Part shown: piece after piece, positions 1 through 11,500 of the stretch | Numbering within the stretch: the stretch's first letter is position 1 | Layout: every line of letters starts with the position of its first letter | From: Hemicordylus capensis | Taxonomy: Eukaryota; Chordata; Lepidosauria; Squamata; Cordylidae | Assembly (NCBI RefSeq): GCF_027244095.1 | Contig: NC_069669.1 | Span: 4,304,501-4,368,500 of the forward strand | Length of the DNA: 64,000 nt | Reading direction: 5' to 3' | Position numbers and translations under genes: made by a program | The notes under the pieces: generated by a model | The model's database searches: none | What the model was told of the DNA's origin: nothing | The model's input: the letters and a program-made list of their open reading frames with translations, nothing else

Positions 1-43
1 CAAGATTGCATCCAGCTGTATGCAGTGTTTCCTTTTTCTGCAG

Positions 44-193
44 CGCACTCACCAGCCTTGTGCGTAGTGAATGCCAGCTCCATGGCCATCCCTCTGAACG
101 CATCCCTACCTGGCGCCATCTCTCAGTCCGACTTCCATGTGCAATTTTCTGTGACTGCCATTGGTCCTGCAGGAAGATCTTCAAAGGCCTTTG
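44..193 (+). CDS. CIITA: CIITA candidate exon, Pro/Ser-rich linker
   Basis: A polypyrimidine tract and CAG at 41-43 precede 150 open bases that end at a GTAGGA donor (194). Phase is 1 at both ends and joins exactly to the next exon, giving AFG then PSVSPSSEYF. I do not recognise the peptide itself, so the call rests on splice sites, phase and position. Confidence 0.5.
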
Positions 194-3100
194 GTAGGAG
201 ATGTCCTATGTGGTTCTCTGTTGGCGGAGGTGGTGGTGGTGGTGGGCTGTCTCCACCTGCTGCTTGTTTATGTGATTTATTAATTTGTACACCAGCTTTC
301 AGGCTTATGTATTAAGAATCCCAGCATGTACAGGTTTCTTAAAGCTGTACACAGTGCTTTGCAAAGTACAACAGGGGGAGGTTTCTGCCCCAAGCGGCTT
401 ACAGCCTAGAAAACAACAGTGGGAGGAGATAGAAGTGGAGGCAGAGGTAAACGGGATGAGGAATGATTATTGCCATGGGTTTAGGAACTTGGAAGCTGCC
501 TTACACCGAACTATACCCTTACACCGAGTCAGACCCTTGGTACAGCTAGCTCTGTATTGTTTTCTCTGGCTGGCGGTGGCTCTCCGAGATTTCAACAGGA
601 GCATTTCCAGATGGGGCTTTTAGCTCACTTCGCCTCCGGAATGGAGGGTGTGTGTGTTCACCTATAAACCAGATTTACCCCGAAGTCCCTGCAAGCTCTT
701 GGGGAGCACTTCACACACCATTCAGGTTTGTCATCGCATGTTGGACCGTAGCCCGATTTATCTCCGGGGTTTAAAAATCCACTTTTTGGATTGGGGTTTT
801 GGGGCAAATTCAAACTCACAGTAAAGCCTGCTATCTGAAAATGCTCCAGGAGTCTCTCCCAGCCCTACCTGGCAATGCTGCCTGGCCAGGGACTGAAGGT
901 GGGGCCTTCAGCACGCAAAGCAGAGGCTCTATCATTGAGCTTAGTTACAGGAGAGGATTTCAAAAGCACGTTCAGTTGTTGGCAAGAACCCACTGCCTGT
1001 CCTTAAGTAGGTTAAGCCCACCATCCCCACCTCCCGTCCTCCCCTCCCCTTTCCCACACCTGCCCGAGGACTTGTTTAGAAGGAGGTTGTGGCTGCAGAT
1101 AATTGTGGATGTTGGGACCCGTGTCGAGTGAGTCCCTCCTAGTCCAACACTGCAACTCTAACCCGCCTCCACTTTCAAGCCATAGCATTGAATTGGCTCG
1201 ACCCCAGCTGAAGAATGGTGTGAAGGCAGAAGAGGATTCCAGCTACAGCCTCGGGTCGGGAGGTGCTGTGGGTGGGAAACTGGATCCCCCTTGGCTGCAG
1301 GCCAAGCGCGTGGCGTCTGGTGCTGGACGAAAGTCCTTGACGAGGACAAACATCTGCCTGGATGGCGTGCAAAGGCGTCAACACCTGAAGGAGATACGCT
1401 CCACTGACGCTCCACCTCTTCTTCTACTGGTTGGAGAGTAAAAATAATTGTGAGGACTGTTCCCTGAGGAGGTAGTGAGTAGGGTTCAGAAAGGTTGCTG
1501 GTTAGCCTTGGGCCTTTTGTGGGAGGCCTGTGTCTAGCTTGGGAGTAGATCTGGGTATAGTAATACCTATAGGTTGAAGGAACACAGGAAGCTGGCTTAT
1601 ACTGCGTCAGACCCTTGGTCCACCTAGTTCATTATTGTCAACTGGCAGCAGCTTTGACTTGCAGCAGCTCTGCAAGGTTCCAGGCAGGCAGGAGTCTTTC
1701 CCAGCCTGCTTGGAGATGCTGCCAGAGAGTGAACCTGGAACCTTCTACAGATGCTCTTCTATTGAGCTATGGTCCCATCCCCTTAGAGGAGTCACCCATT
1801 CAAATGCAAACCAAAGTCAGGATTCATGATCTCTACTGCAAGACCAGCTCCCTTCCCAAATACCATTGTGGCTGAGGTTGATGGGAGTTGTAGTCCAGCA
1901 ATGTGAGGGAACCTCAGTTTGAGAAGCCCTCACCTATAGCATTTTTACCTCAGTAAGGGAAATGCTTGACTAACAAGCAGAAGGTTGCTGGTTCGAATCC
2001 CCACTGGTACTATATTGGGCAGCAGTGATATAGGAAGATTCTGAAAAGCATCATCTCATACTATTTGTGGGGAGGCAATGGTAAACCCCTCCTGTATTCT
2101 ACCAAAGAAAACCACAAGGCTCTGTGGGCTCCAGGAGTCAAAATTGACTTGACAGCACACTTTACTTTAAGACATAACAGCCCTCTATGGTTGGCACATA
2201 TTATTATTGTGTTGTAAGCTGCCCAGAGAACAATTTGTTATGGTGTCAGCAAAAACATTCAGATATTTATTTTAAAAAGCAATGAGCATGTGGAGTACAC
2301 AGTTAACAATCAATGACGAGACACTTGGACAGGTTAGCATTAGAAGAGGTATTTCCCAAGGGGACTCACTATCCCCTCTGTTGTATGTAATCACCATGAC
2401 TCCACTTTCACAAATACTAAACAAATCAGGCCTCGGATACCAAACATCTAAAACATCAAGTAAAATAGACCATCTGCTGTACATAGACAATCTGAAGTCA
2501 TATGGAAAGTCCCAGTCAGAAATTGAATCACTGCTAAACACTGTCCGTCAGTGCTTAAGACCCTCTCCTTGTCTCTCTCCTCTTTTCCAGGGCCTTCTGT
2601 GAGTCCTAGTTCAGAGTACTTCTCACTTGGAACGGATAACTTACATGTGGTTGTGACCTTTGCACCTCTCCCTCAGAATGCTCATTTGCCTATTGGACCA
2701 GACACTCCCAACATTGACATCTGCTCAGGTGAGAGTCATAATTTTTAGCTGCTCTTTCAGCTGTGCGCTCAGATCCCAGAAGTTCTTAAGCTGTGATCAT
2801 CAGTAGTCCACAAACCCCATCCCAGGTGGTCTGCTGAAAGGTTTATTTTTGATTTTTATACCGCCCTTCCAAAAATGGCTCAGGGCAGTTTACATCAAAA
2901 TTAAAACAAACAATTAAAATCAAAACTAAATCAATTAAACAATTAAAATCATTTAAACATTAAAACAATTTAAAACCAAGGTTGGGAACCCCCTGCTCTG
3001 CACGTTTTTGTGATTGGGTTTATTCTCTCCCCCGCCTCCCTGTCTTCCCATTCTGTTGTATTCATCTCCTCGGTATCCTTTTCCTTCTAGAGTTGATTGA

Positions 3101-5519
3101 TACTTTTCGGGAGAAGCTGAAGAATCATTTCAAGGACGTGTGCACACTTGTGCCCATGGAGCGAAAAGTATCCATGGACCATCTTTACATCAACAGCGAT
3201 CTGGTGCAGTGTCACGCCGAAAGCAGGAGTGTGAGGAATGCCAATCTGAGATCCTGTGACCTTGAAGAGAAGGAGAAAATCAGAGTGCGGAGGAGTCGGC
3301 TGTTCCAGACACCAGGCAAGAACGAACTGGGGACCAAGGTCATTGTGGTGTTGGGGAAGGCAGGCATGGGGAAGAGCCTGCTTGCTCAAAAGACCTGCCT
3401 GGACTGGTCCAAAGGCAAGTTGCCCGAATACGACTTTGTCTTCTGGTTTGACTGCCGGAGGCTGAGCCCACTCCTAGAGAAGCACTGCAGCCTGAAACAG
3501 CTGCTCCTTGAGTGGTCTGGTGGACCTCAAGAGGAAGGTGATGAAGTCTACCGGCACATCCTGCAGAAGCCAGACAAGGTCCTCCTAATTTTTGACAGCT
3601 TGGAAGAGCTGAAGGATCAGGAGGGCTTCATGTCCTGTTCCGACAACCCACCCTCAGGCCTCCGGGGCATCTTGGCTGGGCTCTTCCAGAAGAAGCTACT
3701 CAGTGGTTGCACCTTGTTACTCCTGGCACGTCCCAAAGACAGGCTGCCTCAGTGCTTCCCCAGGATGGACACGGCCCTGGAAATGGTGGGGTTCTCCACG
3801 CAGCAAGTTGAGCTCTACCTTAATCGCTATTTTGAAGGTTCCCCAAACTGCAGCAAGGCGGTGAGTTTAATCAAAGACTGTCCCTTCCTGTTCAGCCACT
3901 GTTACAATCCCGAAATGTGTCGGTTCATTTGTGAGGCTGTGTTTGAAATTGAAGACCAAGAATTACCTTCCACACTTTCCAGCCTCCTTGTGAAATACCT
4001 ACTCCAAAAACTGACACGTTCTGCGAAGGACGAAGCCGCCGCAAATCACCGGGATGTCGCTGCTGTAGCCACGGTGGCCTGGTCTCTTGGACAATCCCAG
4101 CAGAACACACTCCAGAGTTGCCACTTCCCTTCCTTGGAAGTGAAGGAATTTGCCCTGCAGTGGGGGCTGGTGGTGCCCTTCGCATCTCCAAAGTGCTCAA
4201 GCCATGAGGAAGAGGGTAGATACACATTTTCCAGTTTCATAGTCCAACACTTCTTGGTCGCGCTGCATTTGGTGCTTGCCCAAGAGATTAAGGACAAAAA
4301 ACTGACCAAACACCTTCGGCTGCTCTCCAAGCCCAAGAAGCTTCTCTCTTCTTGGGACTTGGTCCCTCGTTTTTTAGCTGGCTTGCTGTTCTTGCAAGAC
4401 AATCTAGGCTCTTCCTTCCTTTTTGAAGAGGAGGGGGAGGTGGACACAGAGAAAATGATTGCCAAGAAGCGGAAGAGTCTCCTGAAATACATCCGGAAAC
4501 TCACGATACGGGACTTCAGCCCAGACAAGCTGCTTGACCTCTTCCACTGCATCTATGAAACACAGGACCAGTATCTCTTGCAGCATTTGGCATTGGAACT
4601 CCAGCCAAGCTTGTCTTTCCTCAGCTTTCCTCTCACCCTCCCCGATGTTCATGTCTTGCATTCAGTCTTGAGGAGATCCACAAAGGAGTTTGCTTTGGAT
4701 TTGAGGAGTTCCATCGATATAGAAGGACTCAGATGTCTGGTCAGCATGAAGAACGTGACCTCATTCAGGTAGGTTGGCTTTTTCTGGGGTTTGGGCCTCA
4801 GCAAGGGTCGGGCTCCAGGCACTTCTGGGCCTGGAGGGGTGGAGGACTTGGATGTCAGTTTCTTGGTCCAGAAGTAGGTGCATGGTCCAAAATAGGCAGG
4901 GGTCGGGTTGCTGTGAAGCCAATGAGGAGTGCTCCTCAATAGTATGCAGGGACTTTGGGGTCAATTTGTGAATGCACACCTCCATTCCAGAGGACATGCA
5001 AACTAAAAGCCAGGAGTGAAAAACGTCTAGGCAGGCACAGGGGCGGAGCCACCACTGGGCCAACGGGTTCAAAGAACCCGGGCCACCGACCAATCAGGGG
5101 CCACGAAACGTGGCCCCGACACCACCACCAGACCACACCCCTGCGTCTGACGCAGTCTGTAGGATTGGGGGAAGGCCCATCGCTCAGTGGGGGAGCCCCT
5201 GCTTGGTATGCCAAAGGTCCCAGGCTCCTTCTCTGGCAGCATCTCCAGGTAGGGCTGGGAAAGACTCCTGCCTGAAACCTTGGACAGCTGCTGCCAGTCA
5301 GTGCAGACAGTACTGAGCTAGATGGATAATTGCCGCACTCAGTAGAAGATCGTTTTCTGCATTCCTGTGTAATCATTATGGTTTATGTAATTATGCAATC
5401 AGTATGCCACCAGTAGGGCAGTGTGGAGCCACTTGTGTTTATGAGCTCGATGAGGATTTTAAAAACATTTTGCATGGCTGGTGCAGGCTGGCGGTGAGGT
5501 GGGGTTTTTTGCTCCTCTG

Positions 5520-5573
<54 letters not shown>

Positions 5574-8500
5574 GCTGCAACCTGGGAGAGCCACTGGCAG
5601 TCCTGACGGATAGTGTGGAGACCGACGGATGGGCCGGTCTGCCTGATCTAGCACCAGGCACATCCTTGCATCCAAGTGGGCTGCATTGGTCTAGCAGAGT
5701 TGCTCTTTTCCAGGGCGTCTCTTGGTGATGCTGTCCAGCTCTGGAAACACTTGTGGGAAGCCAAGGAAGGAGAGCCGCTGCGGTCCGCCGTGGAGAAGTT
5801 TGCCGTCATTCCGTTCAAAGCAAAGACCATGAAGGATGTTGAAGATCTTTCGGCCCTCGTATGCATGCAGGAGAAAATGACCCAAGGGTAAATTGGGGAC
5901 GGGGTCATAGCTCAGTGGCAGAGCATCTGCTCTGCATGCAGAAGGTCCCAGGTTTAGTCCCTGGTAGGATCTCCTGGGCGCTTTCCAGATTGCACCCTAC
6001 AGCAGCGTCACTATGTATCTGCTAAAAGTGCTTCAGCACGGCCTGTATTTCGACATCTCAGCCCCTGTGCCGTCAGCAAGGTGCCATTCACATTTCCAAT
6101 GCCGCCTTTTGGGTTTTATCTTTGCATTACGGTGCAGCAGTGTTGCATGTATTTTCCCATTGTAGGAGGTTTGCTCAAGCTAGAAAAGACTGCTCCCCCT
6201 GCTGGTGGCTTTGTGCAACACCCTTGTTTATGGTTTCAATACGATTCTGCCAAGCTGAAGTAAACTGCCGCTGTTGTAGCATGCAATCTGGAAAGCGCCC
6301 TGGTAGGGCTGGGAGAGACTCCTGCCTGAAACCGCGGAGAACTGCTGCCAGTGTGTGCAGACCGGAGTCCCCAATCGGTGGTACGCCAGACATTGCTGAA
6401 CTACAACTCCCAGCAACCCCAGCCACAATAAATTATAGCTAAGAACAATGGGAGTTGTAGTTCAGCAACATCTGGGAGCTTTCCAGATTATACCCTAGAA
6501 CAACAGTGAAATGCTTCAGCTTGGCACAATCTCCAGAATTGTTTTCAAACTCCTACGATGGGAAAATGAAGCGATTCTTCTGCAAAGGTCTTGCAACACT
6601 GCAGCACTATATCACAAAGATAAAATCCAAAAGAAGGTGTTGGAAATGTGAACGGCACCTTGCCGTCTGCCCAGGGACTGCGGTGTCACAACACAGGAAG
6701 AACGGAAGCACACTTAGGAGATCTGCAGTGACCCTGTTGTAGGGGCTAATCTGGAAAGCGCCCTGGAGAACCACAGGATGGGACCCCCCCTGGTGCAGAC
6801 AGTACTGAGCTCGTTGGACCACGGGTCTCATTCAGTCGAAGGCAGCTTCCTGTGTTCCTGTGTAATGGTCTTGTGTGTGTAAAATATAGCCGCTCCCAAC
6901 CTTGTGCCCCAGATGATGTTGGACTACAACTCCCATCATCCCCAGCCACAATGGGTAACGGGGATAATGGGAATTGTAGTCCAGCATTGTTTGGGGAGCA
7001 CAGGTTGGGAACCCCTGCAATAAATGAAGGAAACACTGCCTGGGACTGCTCAGATAGGGTCTGGAACCTATTCTGAGTTGGTGGCAGCTGCCTTGGTCCC
7101 TCTGAGCAGCATGGATTTACTCCTTGAAGGAAAGGAGTGTTGTTCTTTGTACCTTCTTCCAAAAATGTCACACCCACTCATTGTTGCTCCCTGAATTATA
7201 TTCTCCTCAGCAAGGCAGATTCACCAGGCAGCACCGTCCATGTCATTCCGGCTATCGCAGAGCTTAGACGACTAGAGTTCGTGTAAGTAAAAGGGAATCT
7301 TAAGGGTGGTGGGTTTTTTGCATGTGGGTGGTGGACCAATTGGGAAAAGTGGCCGCAGTAAATATGGGAGGAAACGGAATTGCTTGGGGCCTTAGAGGCT
7401 GCCGATGCTCTGAAACTGCTTTACGTGTGAGATCTTTGGAGTTTCTTGAGCTGTTCCGTGTGGCGGGGTTCTCAAACGTGGGTTCCCGGATGTGGCTGGC
7501 CAACAAACTCCACTGTTTGGCATTGTTTGAAGGACGTCCTTTCTTTTTTCTTCTTTGTGCACTTGTGAGACATTTCCTAGGCTCCCTTCCTTAGGGAATC
7601 CCTTCAAAAAGTAGGGCTGGGGCTCCTTGCAGTCCTTCCTTCTGCAAAGAGAGTAGAAAGGGAGATGTTGCCACTGCCCACAAATTACACTCTCTCCTTT
7701 GTTTCCTAGCTTGGGACCTGTTTGTGGCTGGAAGGGATTCCAAAAGTTGGTGGAAATTCTTGACGTGTTTCCAGCACTTCAGCATTTAGAGTGAGTAGAA
7801 AGAGGGCTGTGGCATCTCTCTGATGACAACTGTGCTTTTTCCCTTCTACGTGAAAGCAGTTGTTTTATTCTTGTGTGGTGCATTGGTCCGGGATTGATTC
7901 ATCAGCGGGTGGCCATGGGGCATAAGCCCCCAGGGAGTGGCTCAGAGCCCTGAATCCCATCAGCCCCCTCCCTCCTCCACGGCCCCTTCAGAGCAGCAGT
8001 GGAGGCACCTGCACAGAGGAGTGGAGGGAGAATTCCCGGCTGCTGCCGCCACCTTCAAAGGTGCTCTTTTGTATCATTTAAGACATATACATACTTATGT
8101 TTGCAGAGGGATGATTGAGTTTAATTATCAGAAGGGGGGCTGTGGGTCTGGGCCCCGGATCTTTTAAATACCCCAATGCCCCTGGATTGATTCATCAAGT
8201 CACACACGCGCAACTTAAACCAACGGAGATTTCTTTAACTGGGGGCTGCCCTGAATATGTTCTGTCCTTTTGCAGCTTGGATTCTCCAGAAGAAAACGAA
8301 ATAGGAGACCAAGGAGCAACAGCCCTCAGTGATGTCCTGCCCCGCTTGACCTCCCTGGAAACACTGAAGTAAGTTGCTGAGCCGAAGAACAGCAATTCCG
8401 AGAAGTCCCAAAGCGGAAACTGGCTAGCAACAGTGGCCCCCAGTCTGCTGCAGCCCACCAAGGGCAAAAGGCGGACTTTCCTAAGAATTCTGGGAAGCAA

Positions 8501-11500
8501 CTTGCTTCTCCATACCCCCTCCCAGTTTGGGGTAGATCTTAATTGGTTGAGAGCAAAGCATGGCGACTCTAACCTCACCCCCATGCCTTTGCTGTATATA
8601 TTTGACTTAATATGAACAGTTGACTTAATGTGAACATAAGAACAGCCCTGCTGGATCAGGCCCAAGAGGGCCTATCTAGTCCAGCATCCTGTCTCACACA
8701 GTGGCCCACCAGATGCTTCTGGCAACCCCACAAGCAAGAGGAGAGGGCAAGCCCTCTCTCCTGCTGTTGCTCCCCTGCCACTGGTATTGAGAGGCATTTG
8801 CCTCTGAGGCTGGAGGTGGCCCATAGCCAACAGACTAGTAGCCATTGATAGAGCTTTCCTCCATGCATTTGTCTAAGCCCCTTTTAAACAAACTAGTGGC
8901 CATCACCATATCCCATGGCAAAGAATTCCATAGATTAAATACGAGTTGTGTGCTAAAGTACGTCTATCTTGTCCGTCCTAAATTCAGTTACATGGGATGA
9001 CCCCTGTTTCTAGAGTTGTGAGAGAGGGAGAAAGATTTCTCTCTGTCCCCTCTCTCCACTCCATGCATAATTGTATACACCTTGGTCATGTCTCCCCTTA
9101 GTCGCCTCTTTTCCTAAGTAAAGACCCCCAGATGCTGTGGCCTAGCCTCATCAGCAAGGTGCTCCAGGTTCCTGATCATCTTGGTTGCCCCTCTTCTGCA
9201 TGGGGCTAGTATTTATAGTCATTCGTAAATATCTCAGTGGCTCCCCACAATTATTAAAAGCAATGCAACAAGGAAAAAGTGCTTAATCATGAAACAGTAA
9301 TAAACCATTAACACAATAATAAATATCATCTCTGCAGCTTGTTCCTCTGCCTTAAGACCTTTTGGCTTTCACCTGGGTTTCCTCCTCCCCCTTAGTTATT
9401 GTTGTGACGCTAATATTAATCTGTTTTGACTGGTTCAGCACTTGTTTTGATTCTGGATCTCATAATTTTAAGTTTGTTTTGTAAACTGCCTTGAATTTTA
9501 TAAGCAAAGCAGGAGATACATTTTTAAAAGAAAAGAAGCAAGAACAGCCCCAGTTGTGTGGGGTGACTGTGTTGCAGGTCCACAAATGAATTGTTGCTTG
9601 AATTGAGTTTGTTAAAATTATTTGCATACAAAAATGCAGATGGTGAGCACCATCTGAAAAGAGGCCTTCCCCGTCACACAGGAGCAAATGCCTCTTCTGG
9701 GCCTGGGGGCATCTACAAGCTTCTTGCTTTACAGCTGTGGGTTTTTTTACTTGTAGGCAAATTTCATATCCTCCCGTGATAACTGAACAAAGAGGCACCT
9801 TTTTAAAGTGGTGGTTCTCTTTGTTAAGCAGGGGGAGAGCAACTGGCCTTCTCCATCCCCAGCACAGCATCCCTCCCGTGGCTGTTTCTGGTGTCTTACC
9901 TTATGCTTCTTTTTTAGATTGTGAGCCCTTTGGGGACAGGGAGACTTTTTATTTATTTATATCTATGTAAACCGCTTTGAGAACTTTGATTGAAAAGCGG
10001 TATATAAATATTGGTTGTTTTCATTATTTTGTAAGGTGAATCAACAAGAAGTCAGTAGGTCTTTAATAGTCCAAAATGACACAAAAACAACAGATACGCA
10101 GCACTCGGGGATGAGGGGAGGGGTGGGTAGCCATGGGAAACGCCCATGAGGGTTATTCCTGTCTCAATGAAAAATAAATTGGTTAAGAGGTATCTTAACA
10201 TAGTTAGATGGGTCACCACGGGTGCTTAGCCTCCACATTTTGTTCACAGCTTGTCACGGAACAAGATAACGGACCAGGGGGCGGAGAAGCTGGCCAAAGC
10301 GCTGCCTTCCCTGCCTTTACTGAAGACACTGAGGTGAGTTCCGGTGGCCTCCTATGAAGACAACTCTGGGGTGCCCCCACAACTTCACTTTCCATCCTTT
10401 ACTAAACCTTTTCCTGGTTGTTTCTTAATTTGAGGTTAAAGTGCAGGTTGAAGTTTGAAGGTCAGGAACATGGCCTGACTGTGCATAGCTTTAACAAGAA
10501 CTTGAAGGGGGGAGATGGCTGTCAGAATGGTTAGAAACACATGCGGAGCAATCTAGGCTTGCCACCTGAACAGCTCCAAAATAAAGAACAGGCGGGGAAG
10601 CCGGTGGACGGGAAGGCTGCTTAAACTCACTGTCCCTCCAGACAAGCAGCACTGTGTGATGCAGCATGACGCTCCGGGGGGCCAGGATGATGTGTCCTGT
10701 TCTCCAGGGATCCCACAATGCACCATGCAACACGCACAATGCATTGGAGGATTCCCCTGAGAGTCGGGTGCTCTAGGTGCTCATCTCGGTGTGCGGCCGG
10801 GCTGGAAGCTTGCACACGAGCAGGTAGCCGGGCTTAAGGGAGCGCTTGCTCTCTGAACCTCGGCTAACCGCCGGGCTTAAAAGCCAGGCTAGGTGGTGCA
10901 AGCCCCATGGAGGCTCAGCCTCCTCCCCTGACTGCCTCCTGCAGGGGCAAGGGTGAACTTTGGGCTCCAAACACAAGCGTCTTCATGGGAGTTGTAGTGC
11001 CAGAGTGCCGTCTGCTATCCAGCCTGCAAGGCTGCTTTCTAGAGGCCTGCAACGTGAAGCCAGCCTCTTCCTTGTGTGTGCGCGCTGCAGTCAGCGGCTG
11101 GCCTGCCTGCCTCAGGGTGCTGGAAATGGAGCACAAACTGCGTTCTTTGTTAAGTTGATTGAGAACAGGTACGTTTTAATGCTAAATAAAGAACGGGTGG
11201 CAAGCCTAGAGAAATCTCTTGCATAGCGAGTTAATCCTGTAAGCCCCTCGATTAGCTGACATCAAAAGCCAAAACTTGCCTTTGTTCTCTGCAGCTTGTA
11301 CAATAATAACATTGGGGACGCTGGAGCAGGAAATATTGCAGAGATGCTCCCCAGGATGTCCTCGCTGAAGGTGTTGGAGTGAGTAATATATATTCTGGAG
11401 CAGAAAACTAAGAACACGAGAAGGACCCTGCTGCTGGGTCGCAGCAAAGTGGACCCATCTATTTGCGGAGGAGGAGAGCTGGCAAGCATGAATGGCCCCC

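Larger units (their letters stand above)
5899..6863 (+). repeat. SINE broken up by nested DNA elements
   Basis: SINE pieces at 5899-5977, 6299-6375 and 6767-6863 are separated by a MITE (5978-6298), a palindromic hAT-type unit (6386-6475) and a second MITE of the first family (6476-6761). The first two SINE pieces join cleanly across the first MITE; the third piece partly repeats SINE sequence, so two SINE copies may be involved. Confidence 0.65.

Noticed and set aside
1103-1441. Possible extra CIITA exon
   Set aside because: The frame is open, but I found no matching pair of splice sites in phase 1 and no recognisable CIITA sequence.
2282-2602. Active LINE reverse transcriptase
   Set aside because: Only about 88 codons remain and the catalytic motif reads YIDN.
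4046-4552. 168-codon minus-strand frame
   Set aside because: Antisense of the CIITA NACHT exon.
5036-5160. GC-rich segment with CCAATC and GTGGCCCC repeats as a promoter
   Set aside because: It is intronic and lies between repeats, with no CpG island or start signals; more likely an unclassified repeat.
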